NCBI RefSeq assembly: GCF_016745255.1
Contig: NZ_JADOEQ010000014.1
Coordinates: 1-64,000, forward strand
DNA length: 64,000 nucleotides
Origin: Enterococcus sp. BWR-S5
GTDB taxonomy: Bacteria; Bacillota; Bacilli; Lactobacillales; Enterococcaceae
Direction of reading: 5' to 3'
The notes below the pieces were generated by a model, which saw only the letters and a list, made by a program, of their open reading frames with translations, ran no database searches and had not been told where the DNA came from. Shown here one piece after another: positions 36,277-44,146 of the stretch. Position 1 is the stretch's first letter, and the number at the start of each line of letters is the position of its first letter. Made by a program: the position numbers and the translations under genes.

Positions 36277-37329
36277 GTGAGAAAAGGCATAGATAAAGAT
36301 TTTTTAGCATATGATCTAGACTATGTACGTGAACTTTACTTATTTTATAGTGGTAACTCGTTAAAAAAAAGGTTTTCTATTCCATCGTCAAGCTTTGGGA
36401 GGATAAATGATTCTTTTTCTGAATATTTTGTGTTGAATAGTCTGAAAAATATATTAGAAAGATTGAATAGGTCGCAATTTCTGTTACAATATTATCATAA
36501 ATATAAAAAAATTTTGGTAATGGAGGTAACAGAAAAAATGAAAGAAGCAACCCTAACGTTTCCATATGAAGAGTATGATCAGTATTTGCCGATTTTACAA
36601 AAGATTAATGGCTTAGTGTCTAATAATGGTAGTCTGACAGTATTTGTAAATAATGTTCCATACGCATTAGAGGCAGGGATATTTTTAACGACTACTTCAA
36701 ATTATGATCAAATTATGGAAATAGCTAAAGGAAATAATATGAAACTTGATACAACAAGAGGTTTAATGGAGATAATTTTAGGGTTAGGTGAGCGACAATA
36801 TAACATGATGAGTTTATTTCCACAAATGAATCAAGAAGAAATAGATTCAATGTTAAGTCCTATGTTTTTCTTTAGCCCAAAATCAGATTTTGAAAAAGAG
36901 GGATTCAAGTTTAGTAAGTTTAGCAAGAAAAAGATTTTCGTATCCTATTGTCACAAAAATAAAACAGTTGTTGGAGATATCATTGATAATCTGAGAAGTT
37001 ATGGTTTGGACTTTTGGATTGATGAGGAACAAATTGATGTTGGAGATAGATTAATGGAAAGAATCGATAAAGGCATGAGGGAAGCTGATATACCAATAGT
37101 TTTTTTGAGTAATGCTACTAAAGAATCGATGTATGCAAAACATGAATTACAAACATTCTTTTCACAAATAATTTATCAGACTGGGGATCGAAAAAATTGG
37201 TATATTGTCAAATTAGATGATGTGAACCCTAACGATATATTATTGGGATTGGGTGATTTTAAATATTTTGACGTTGAAACCAATGAGATAAATGAGTTGG
37301 TGGATAGCTTGAAGCGCAAGTTGAAATAG
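36277..37329 (+). CDS. TIR-domain protein, putative defence cargo
   Basis: GTG start two bases after the coupling-protein stop, with GAGGTGG ahead. The 350 residues split into an N-terminal helical region without a family I know (about 1-210) and a C-terminal TIR domain (about 218-350). TIR signatures are KKIFVSYCHKNK (219-229), FWIDEEQIDVGD (246-257) and MYAKHEL, where E290 fits the catalytic Glu of NAD-cleaving TIRs. ICEBs1 and Tn916 have no gene here. Such TIR proteins often sense phage through their N-terminal part and deplete NAD+. Base composition is AT-richer than the neighbours. An immunity or entry-exclusion role is inference. Confidence 0.75.
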   Translation: MRKGIDKDFLAYDLDYVRELYLFYSGNSLKKRFSIPSSSFGRINDSFSEYFVLNSLKNILERLNRSQFLLQYYHKYKKILVMEVTEKMKEATLTFPYEEYDQYLPILQKINGLVSNNGSLTVFVNNVPYALEAGIFLTTTSNYDQIMEIAKGNNMKLDTTRGLMEIILGLGERQYNMMSLFPQMNQEEIDSMLSPMFFFSPKSDFEKEGFKFSKFSKKKIFVSYCHKNKTVVGDIIDNLRSYGLDFWIDEEQIDVGDRLMERIDKGMREADIPIVFLSNATKESMYAKHELQTFFSQIIYQTGDRKNWYIVKLDDVNPNDILLGLGDFKYFDVETNEINELVDSLKRKLK

Positions 37330-37750
37330 TATCAAGCCTAGATTTTACAACTAAATAATACGAATTGAAATGATAACAAGGTGATTTATAAAGACTTGCT
37401 ATCATTTTTTTTGTTGTCGAATTTGGGATTTTTCCCAATAAACAGGATCGGTGACGAAAAAGAAGCATAACCACGCTAGAGAACAAGGAGCGTGAGAGCC
37501 GCCCACGGCGGCTCAACGGTAGTGTAGAGAGTTGTTAGCTAGTGTGGTGCGGGCGGTCTTTGCCCGCACCATAACCCCCAGTTTCTAATAGGGGGGTAAA
37601 AAATACTAAATATACATACACTATCAAACGGTAAACCTTGATATAACAAACATTTTATAAAATTCTAACTTGTCACATCATGAAAATTTTAGAAATGAAA
37701 GTGTGACAAATGAGGGGTGAAGAAATATAGAGGGCTTTGAACTGAAAGAA
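37330..37750 (+). other. oriT region
   Basis: No gene. The nick-site-like inverted repeat AACCCCCAGTTTCTAATAGG through GGGGT (37573-37597) resembles the oriT of Tn916 and ICEBs1, whose relaxases are homologues of the next gene. Upstream hairpins are GAGCCGCC/GGCGGCTC (37497-37515), GTGCGGGC/GCCCGCAC (about 37546-37569) and TGGGATTTTTCCCA near 37425. AT-rich sequence follows up to the relaxase start. The stack of hairpins may include a single-strand replication origin. Confidence 0.8.
37573..37597 (+). other. oriT nick-site inverted repeat
   Basis: CCCCC and GGGGG arms around AGTTTCTAATA, the core pattern of Tn916/ICEBs1-family oriT sites. Confidence 0.78.
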
Positions 37751-38902
37751 ATGCGATTGAAAAGGAACTTGAGCCAACGGCTCGTTGCTGAAACGCTTGG
37801 TTTTGATCGTTCGTATTTGGCTAAAGTGGAAAAAGGTGAAAGGGAGCTTTCCCCTGAACTGCTTGAAAGATTATTAAATGTTTATCAATCAATAGAAGTG
37901 AGCGAAATTATAGAGGCTAAATTTGACTATGTAAGGATTCGTTTTCCTACTCATAATGTGAAAGCTGTTATTGAAACGGTTTTGTGTATGGATTTTGCTT
38001 ATTTTGATAAAAAGTCAACTGGTCTTTATGGCTATAAAGAAATGTATATTTTAGGAATGATTCGGGTTCTTAATTCTGAGAAAGGAAGTGAAAGAGGGGT
38101 TTTGATTGAATTATCCGGTCAAGGTTGCCGGAATTATGATGCAATCCTAGAAGAAAGGCAAGAGACATGGAAAGATTTTATGAGTCGGGCTGTTGCCTTT
38201 TTAGGAGTTGCTACTCGAATTGATGTTGCTCTTGATGATTTTGAGGAGTTGTTTTCTATTCCTGAAATGGCTAAAAAGCTTGAAAGAGGAATGTGTGAAA
38301 CAAAGTTTAAATCTATGCGAATAATCAATCAAGAAAGTTTACAGGAAAGTGAATCTGAGGGCGTGACAATCTATCTCGGATCACGTCAAAGCCTTATGCA
38401 CTTTTGTTTTTATCAAAAGAACTACGAAACGGCGAAACGTGAAAGGGTTGCGGTTGAGGAGGTGGACGTAAAAAACCGCTATGAGGTAAGAATGACGAAT
38501 GAGAAGGCAAGGGAATTTTTAAAGCACTATATGAGTAACTTTGATTTTTCATCTTTGATTCTTGGGGTTATTAGCAATCAGTTAACCATGCTTGAATATG
38601 ATCGCAATGGTGATCTGACTGTTTGGAAAAAATGGTATAAGCTTGTTGGAAATACTGAGGCGATCAATTTGAAAATTGAACCCGAAAAGCCGTCTTTTCG
38701 AAAAAAGCTTTCTTATTTAGACTATTTTATGAGCCGGACGATAGCCCTTGTCAATGCGAAAGATCAGGCTACAGGAACAACACACTTAAAAGATATTATT
38801 GCTCGTGGTGAGGAAAATCTCAGGGAATCTGATGAAAAGTTACTTGAAATTGAACTTGCTGAGGTGAGTGAGCTTGCTAAGACAACCGGAGTTGTTTTGT
38901 AA
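37751..38902 (+). CDS. MobT/NicK-type relaxase (Rep_trans)
   Basis: The ATG at 37751 gives 383 residues; a start further upstream is possible (see findings). An XRE-like helix-turn-helix occupies about residues 5-45 (NLSQRLVAETLGFDRSYLAK). The Rep_trans catalytic domain follows with FDYVRIRFPTHN, IRVLNSEKGSERGVLIELSG and DVALDD. It nicks oriT and starts rolling-circle transfer and replication, staying bound to the 5' end. Its stop codon overlaps palindrome site 3. Confidence 0.9.
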   Translation: MRLKRNLSQRLVAETLGFDRSYLAKVEKGERELSPELLERLLNVYQSIEVSEIIEAKFDYVRIRFPTHNVKAVIETVLCMDFAYFDKKSTGLYGYKEMYILGMIRVLNSEKGSERGVLIELSGQGCRNYDAILEERQETWKDFMSRAVAFLGVATRIDVALDDFEELFSIPEMAKKLERGMCETKFKSMRIINQESLQESESEGVTIYLGSRQSLMHFCFYQKNYETAKRERVAVEEVDVKNRYEVRMTNEKAREFLKHYMSNFDFSSLILGVISNQLTMLEYDRNGDLTVWKKWYKLVGNTEAINLKIEPEKPSFRKKLSYLDYFMSRTIALVNAKDQATGTTHLKDIIARGEENLRESDEKLLEIELAEVSELAKTTGVVL

Positions 38903-38912
38903 GTGCACTTTC
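38899..38912. repeat. ICE palindrome, site 3
   Basis: GTAAGTGCACTTTC, one mismatch from the perfect form, overlaps the relaxase stop codon and lies just before the surface-protein ribosome site. Confidence 0.7.
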
Positions 38913-38935
38913 AAAAAAAGAGAGAGAGGTAAAGA

Positions 38936-41773
38936 ATGAGAAAAAAGAAAATTTTGAAAACACTAGGAATGTCTCTTTTCCTGATTGGATCAGTGGCGGG
39001 GGCTTTGCTTGGTGGAGAAGAGGTGGAAGCTAGTTCTATTTTAGAAGCTCCTAACCTTACTATTCCTTCTGAAAATGATTCTATATCAAGTGATTATAGC
39101 TTCATTGCACAATTCAATGAGGGAAAAACAGAAGTGAAGCCATTTGGAAAAGCCAAAACAAGGATTTTAGAAGATGATGGTTCTTTGAAAGAATTGGGTT
39201 ATTCTTCTAAGGTTTTGGTAATGAATCCAAATGAACAGGATTCAATCTCTGATATTGTTGGCTCTGGTGCTACTTATACTTATGTTGGGAATTATGGTGG
39301 AAAAGAATTGGATATGAAGCAAACAATTACAAAGTTGTCTGCTCCTGAATCTGGTAAGCACTATGGAAATATCATGATTGGTCTTGACGGTATTTCATTA
39401 AATACCCAAGACTACAGGGAAGTAGAATTTGAGTACGAATTTTTTGAGCATGGAACAAATAAGGCTGTTGCTGTATCTGGTTTTATGACAATTAATGACG
39501 TTGATGGAAATCAAGTATTTACTATGAGCGAAGAAACGTCAAAAAATGTAAAAAATATTTATGTCAGTTCAGATACGAATAAAATTTCGTTTAAGAACGA
39601 TAATGGAAAGTATACTTTTTATGACGGTATAGGTGTGTTGGTAGAACCTGATAATTTGGATCATACATTCACATTTACCTATGAAAAATCATCAAAACTA
39701 ACTCTTTCATGGGGGAATCTGGCTAGAAATGGTGTAGAAACTAATAATCTTAGACCGAATCAAATAAATGGTGATTATTTTGGGTATATTGCTAAAAAAC
39801 CTGTCAGAACGGAGCTGCCTGATCCAGTGAAAAAAAACAGCGATTCTGATGAAACGCTTGTTGATTTGAATACTTTAAAGGATTGTGATGAAGCATTAAC
39901 CTATACAATCGTCAACTATGTTCCTGATGAATATAAGGATCATTACTATAAAAAATATGGTTTTGAGGACGTTCTTCATGAGATTTTTGAGGTAAAAGAT
40001 GTGGTGATTAAAGATGAAACTGGTGCAAAGAGAAACGATTATTTCAATCTTTCGATTGATAAAAATAGTGTTTCTTATCTTGCTAAACCTGAAACTTTAA
40101 TCAATCCTGATTTTTATAATCATAGCTACTATACGGAAATTGTTGCGAAAATTCGTAAGGACGCTGATATTGCTGCCCTGATTGAAAATGGAACGATCAG
40201 CGTGAAAAATACGGCTAAAGTATTTAATGATAAAGATACAAAAGATTCAAACACAACTGAGACGTTGCTTTATCCAGTCGGTTCAATCACAATTCATAAG
40301 GTGACAAATCAAGTTGTTGGCATTAAGACGAATGTTGAAAGTGCACTTTCAAAAACAAATGTAAGCTTTGCGGGTTTATTCTTTACAGAAGCTTTTGCAG
40401 ATGAAAACGTTGATAACGGCGGTTTGATCTGGGAGAAATTGCCTCAAAAAGATGTAACCTATGAAGTTAAAGCAAGTGAAAATATTGTTTTGCAAAATGG
40501 TGAGATTGTAGCTGAAAAAGGGCATGATTTCGGAAAAATAACAACTGATGAAGCGGGCAAAGCAACGATTGAAAATCTTTATGCGGGTGAATATGTTTTT
40601 GTTGAAGTTTCTGCACCTGTAGGGATTCAAGTTGATCCTACACCAATTATTGTAAATCTTACTGCTGAGAATAATGGAAAAGAAATGACTGCAAGTGGAA
40701 ATCAAGAAGACCCGCTGCAAGAAGTGAAAATTTCTATTCCAAAATTATTTGAAAATGAATCTGGTGATTTTGTGAAAGATTCTGGTGCTGTCTTTGGTCT
40801 GTATCATGCAAAAGATTTTGTTATTGATGATGAAAATGTGATTAAGGCTGATACTCTAGTTTCAGAAATTGAAATTAAAGACGGCATAGGGAGTTATCAA
40901 GCTGCTATGGTTCGGAATCAGCAGTATTACATTAAAGAGATTTCGACTAAAGAGGGCTATCAGCTCGAATCAAAACAGTACATTTTTAGTTATGTTCCTG
41001 ATTCTAATGAGGCGGTTCATACATTCGAGCTTTATGAGAATGGTTATCTGGAAGCGGGAATATTTAAGGAATATGAAAGCATAAATACGGAAGAAAAAGC
41101 CGATTCAGAAGAACAAGAAAAAACTGAGGAAAAGGAGGTTCCGGAACTTACTGAAATTAAGAATAGATTGATTCATGAGGATTTAATTCACAAGTCAATT
41201 CTTAAAGGTGACGGCACACGTGTAGAGCATTATGATCTTTTGAGTGACAAAGAAAAAGTTACGTTTGAGGGTCAAATTTACATCGGGGATCATGAAAGTA
41301 TCAACTCTTTGAAATTTACTGATGAAGTGCCTGACGGTTTTTCAGTTAATTCTATGAGGGTCTATGATTCGTCTGGTAAAGATATAACGAGCTTGACCGA
41401 CTATGAAGTAAACGGTCAAAGTGTAGCAATCACTGTAAAAGAAGAGGCTGCTAGTGGTTTGAGACGTACTTCATTAACTTGGATTGTTGAAACAACATAT
41501 AACTATGATTCAAGCCATGAGGGAAAAACGTTTGAAAATCAAATGCTGCTATTTGTGAATAATGAGAAATCAGAATCCAATATTGTCACGCTAACACCTC
41601 CAGTAATTGAAATTGCTGAAACGAGCAAGCCCGCCGGAGGATCATTACCAAATACAGGTGAAGAAATTCAGCGTTGGGTTACAGTTATCGGGGCGGTTGT
41701 CTTTCTAGGAGTTATTAGTTTCTGGTATACACGAAAGGTCAAACAGGCTGAGGAAATAGATAAAACTGAATAG
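38936..41773 (+). CDS. LPXTG-anchored CnaB-type surface protein
   Basis: This 945-residue protein has a signal peptide (residues 1-32, ending VEA-SS), an adhesin-like region, two SpaA/CnaB-like modules (about 510-590, AGEYVFVEVSAPVGIQVDP; and about 605-690, YYIKEISTKEGYQLESKQYI), an isopeptide-type fimbrial domain (about 740-885) and a sortase signal LPNTG at 904-908 followed by a membrane helix and KVKQ tail. It is likely a donor adhesin that aids mating contact, like surface factors of other Gram-positive elements. Palindrome site 4 encodes residues 468-473 (ESALSK). Confidence 0.88.
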   Translation: MRKKKILKTLGMSLFLIGSVAGALLGGEEVEASSILEAPNLTIPSENDSISSDYSFIAQFNEGKTEVKPFGKAKTRILEDDGSLKELGYSSKVLVMNPNEQDSISDIVGSGATYTYVGNYGGKELDMKQTITKLSAPESGKHYGNIMIGLDGISLNTQDYREVEFEYEFFEHGTNKAVAVSGFMTINDVDGNQVFTMSEETSKNVKNIYVSSDTNKISFKNDNGKYTFYDGIGVLVEPDNLDHTFTFTYEKSSKLTLSWGNLARNGVETNNLRPNQINGDYFGYIAKKPVRTELPDPVKKNSDSDETLVDLNTLKDCDEALTYTIVNYVPDEYKDHYYKKYGFEDVLHEIFEVKDVVIKDETGAKRNDYFNLSIDKNSVSYLAKPETLINPDFYNHSYYTEIVAKIRKDADIAALIENGTISVKNTAKVFNDKDTKDSNTTETLLYPVGSITIHKVTNQVVGIKTNVESALSKTNVSFAGLFFTEAFADENVDNGGLIWEKLPQKDVTYEVKASENIVLQNGEIVAEKGHDFGKITTDEAGKATIENLYAGEYVFVEVSAPVGIQVDPTPIIVNLTAENNGKEMTASGNQEDPLQEVKISIPKLFENESGDFVKDSGAVFGLYHAKDFVIDDENVIKADTLVSEIEIKDGIGSYQAAMVRNQQYYIKEISTKEGYQLESKQYIFSYVPDSNEAVHTFELYENGYLEAGIFKEYESINTEEKADSEEQEKTEEKEVPELTEIKNRLIHEDLIHKSILKGDGTRVEHYDLLSDKEKVTFEGQIYIGDHESINSLKFTDEVPDGFSVNSMRVYDSSGKDITSLTDYEVNGQSVAITVKEEAASGLRRTSLTWIVETTYNYDSSHEGKTFENQMLLFVNNEKSESNIVTLTPPVIEIAETSKPAGGSLPNTGEEIQRWVTVIGAVVFLGVISFWYTRKVKQAEEIDKTE
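40337..40350. repeat. ICE palindrome, site 4 (inside surface-protein gene)
   Basis: A perfect GAAAGTGCACTTTC in codons 468-472. Confidence 0.8.
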
Positions 41774-41820
41774 GTGCACAAATAAGACAAGGAGCATTCT
41801 GTTTCTTGTCTTTAAATTTT

Positions 41821-41834
41821 GAATGTGCACTTTC
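41821..41834. repeat. ICE palindrome, site 5
   Basis: GAATGTGCACTTTC, one mismatch, lies 25 bp before the TcpC-like start and just ahead of its ribosome site. Confidence 0.7.
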
Positions 41835-41858
41835 AAAAAAAGAAAGTGAGGGTAAGGT

Positions 41859-43457
41859 ATGGATTTACAAAAAATAGTTTTAGTTTGTCTGGTTCTTGCG
41901 TTTATCGTGTATATGGGTTTTATGTTTTCAATCAGTAGAAAAAAGAAAAATGGACTTGGGAAAAGTAAGAAGCAGCGCAAAAAGATAGTAGAACAGGCTG
42001 CGGAAACTTATGAACCTGTTCAGGTGGTTCAGGAAGTTGCTTCTATACAATCAGACAAAGAACTGTATACGGAAAGAGGCGACCGTACGCACTGGTATAA
42101 AGTGACGATTGCGTTTGATACAGGCGATGTGTATGAATACGATTTTTATTCATACAGTGAGGACTTTTCAAGAGAGGAAATTCTCAATAAACGTTTCTAT
42201 GTCAATGATCGTGAAATTATGATCGTAGATGAAACAGGTGAGCATTACATCAATAGAAATAAAATTGAACAGATTGACTTTTTAGAAAGAAAAGTTTTGG
42301 TTACTGAAACTAATTCAGAAGAATCTGGTGATTCTTTTGAGGAACAGATTGAGGAAATCGAAAAAGAAGAAAAGGAAATAGTCGAACCTGATCCAATGCC
42401 GGAGGAGGAAACTGAACTTATTGAAGAGAAAGAAGAAATTGAAAGTGCACTTTCAAAGCGTGGGCGATTCTTTAAGACAAAAAAAGTGAAACGTCCGGCA
42501 ATTAAGAAAATGGAAGTAAAGAAATTCAATAGAATTTTTATGGCTTTAATGGTGTTCTTCTTGTTCTCTGGTGTGTTCTCGTTGTTTAGAACTTTCGGGA
42601 TTGGCGGGCGTGTAAGTCAGGTTCAAGCGGTTCAGGAGGAGCTTTCTGAAAAGGTTCAAAGTGAATCCGGTGCAGCGGGTGAATCTTATCCATTTGAGGT
42701 CAATTCGTTCATGAAAGAATTTATATCAGAATATATTTTCTTATCAGCGGATCAGGATCAAATGAAAGCTAGAAAAGAGAATTTGAAAAAATTCTATGCT
42801 TCTAATGTCTCTACTGAGGGTGATGAACTAAGCACTTCAAGAAAGTTAGTTGCTAGTGAACTGAGTGAAATCAAGCAGCATGAAGACTATTCAACAGCAA
42901 CTTATAGAGTTGTGTATGCCGTTGATATCGCCCATGAGGAAATTAAGAAAGAAAAGAATGGTGATTCATTTGAAGATGTTTCTTACATCGAATATGAAAC
43001 GCAAGAAAAAACGGTTTTGATGAACATTGATTTTATTGAAAAAGAGAATCAATACTCAATTATTAGCACGCCGTATTTTTCAGCTCTTTCAGTTTCTAGT
43101 GCGGATTTTGAGGGAGTAACTAAAAATGAAGAATCTGGTAAAGCTTTGAATGCCGATCAGTTGAAAGAGCTTCAAACGTTTTTAGATATTTTCTTTGAGA
43201 AATATGCTACCGGCACACATGAAGAGCTACAGTATTTCATGAAAAATGTTGAATCTCTAGGCGGGGGCTATAAGGTCGAGGCTATTGAATCAGTTGAGGC
43301 TTTTTCTCATGAAGAATATACAACAGTATATGTGAAAGTAACATTTACTGAAAAAGATTCTGGTTTAAAACACAAAGAAAGCTTTTCTCTGAAACTGATA
43401 AAAGAGGAAGAACAGTACAAAGTAAACGAATTAAAACATAATTTAGGGGGATTTTAA
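41859..43457 (+). CDS. TcpC/ConB-like transfer protein with N-terminal extension
   Basis: This 532-residue protein carries a first membrane helix (about residues 5-24), a soluble domain with a WYKVTIAFDTGDVYEYDFYS pattern (about 70-150), an acidic linker (about 150-195), a second membrane helix (about 225-247) and a C-terminal TcpC domain (about 275-532) with two NTF2-like folds. TcpC/ConB is the VirB8-like scaffold of the transfer channel. Typical members are about 350 aa, so the front 200 residues are extra. Palindrome site 6 falls in the linker (residue 195 on). Confidence 0.8.
   Translation: MDLQKIVLVCLVLAFIVYMGFMFSISRKKKNGLGKSKKQRKKIVEQAAETYEPVQVVQEVASIQSDKELYTERGDRTHWYKVTIAFDTGDVYEYDFYSYSEDFSREEILNKRFYVNDREIMIVDETGEHYINRNKIEQIDFLERKVLVTETNSEESGDSFEEQIEEIEKEEKEIVEPDPMPEEETELIEEKEEIESALSKRGRFFKTKKVKRPAIKKMEVKKFNRIFMALMVFFLFSGVFSLFRTFGIGGRVSQVQAVQEELSEKVQSESGAAGESYPFEVNSFMKEFISEYIFLSADQDQMKARKENLKKFYASNVSTEGDELSTSRKLVASELSEIKQHEDYSTATYRVVYAVDIAHEEIKKEKNGDSFEDVSYIEYETQEKTVLMNIDFIEKENQYSIISTPYFSALSVSSADFEGVTKNEESGKALNADQLKELQTFLDIFFEKYATGTHEELQYFMKNVESLGGGYKVEAIESVEAFSHEEYTTVYVKVTFTEKDSGLKHKESFSLKLIKEEEQYKVNELKHNLGGF
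42441..42454. repeat. ICE palindrome, site 6 (inside TcpC-like gene)
   Basis: A perfect GAAAGTGCACTTTC coding for ESALS at residues 195-199. Confidence 0.8.
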
Positions 43458-43460
43458 AAT

Positions 43461-43706
43461 ATGAGTAATTTAGTATTAGGGGCATTGCCATCTTTATCTG
43501 GTTTAAGTAGTTATGTATCGGGTGAGGTTCAGATTGCACTTGGGATCGTGGTTCTTGTGATCTGTGTAATCTTGGCTGTTAAACAACAAATTGGACCCAT
43601 GATCGGAGTAATTATTGTTGCTGCGTTCATTTTCTTCATGGCGAATGATCCAAACGTTATTTTCAACGCTATCGGTGAAGCAATCAAGAAAGTTTTTGGA
43701 GGCTAG
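43461..43706 (+). CDS. ConC/TcpD-like small membrane protein
   Basis: This 81-residue protein has two hydrophobic segments (IALGIVVLVICVILAV and MIGVIIVAAFIFFMA). The size, topology and place between the TcpC-like and TcpE-like genes match ConC of ICEBs1, a VirB2/VirB3-like subunit of unclear role. It starts three bases after the previous stop. Confidence 0.7.
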   Translation: MSNLVLGALPSLSGLSSYVSGEVQIALGIVVLVICVILAVKQQIGPMIGVIIVAAFIFFMANDPNVIFNAIGEAIKKVFGG

Positions 43707-43709
43707 AGA

Positions 43710-44105
43710 ATGAAACAGAAAAAGCTATACAACTATAAAAGAGCGCTAACAGTTCCTTTTATGGTTCAGAAGCTTTGGAGAGGGTTCACTCTTGAAAATC
43801 CTTTAGAACTGACGAAAGTGGCGGTTTTTGGTCTGTCGCTTATCTCTCTGTTTACGATATTCAGACCTGTTGTTTGGTTACTTGGTTTCATTCCTGGTCT
43901 GAATCTAGCAGCATATATTCTTATTCCTATCGGGGTTGTAATGCTTTACGATCGGTTAGAACCGGACGGCTTGAAAATACATGAATATGTTATTGATTAC
44001 TTATTCTTTTTGCTGAGCTATAAGGGGTCAGGAAAAGTGATCTGTCAAAGTCAAACGTTTAAACAAAAAAATGAGCTAGTAGTATTTGAAAAAATTCAAG
44101 GTTAG
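43710..44105 (+). CDS. TcpE/ConD-like membrane protein
   Basis: This 131-residue protein fits the TcpE family (PrgI/VirB3-like). The N-terminus YNYKRALTVPFMVQKLWRG is a recognisable family start, followed by two membrane helices and a conserved PDGLKIHEYVIDYLFFLLSY. It is an inner-membrane channel component that contacts the VirB4 ATPase. An intrinsic terminator overlaps its stop codon. Confidence 0.82.
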   Translation: MKQKKLYNYKRALTVPFMVQKLWRGFTLENPLELTKVAVFGLSLISLFTIFRPVVWLLGFIPGLNLAAYILIPIGVVMLYDRLEPDGLKIHEYVIDYLFFLLSYKGSGKVICQSQTFKQKNELVVFEKIQG

Positions 44106-44127
44106 GGATTCTCCTAACCTTGTTTTT
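44097..44127 (+). terminator. Terminator inside the transfer operon
   Basis: A perfect 10-bp stem, CAAGGTTAGG with CCTAACCTTG, GATTCT loop, followed by T5. It overlaps the TcpE-like stop codon and lies 20 bp before the VirB4 start. Confidence 0.85.
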
Positions 44128-44146
44128 ACAAAGGAGGAATAGCAAT

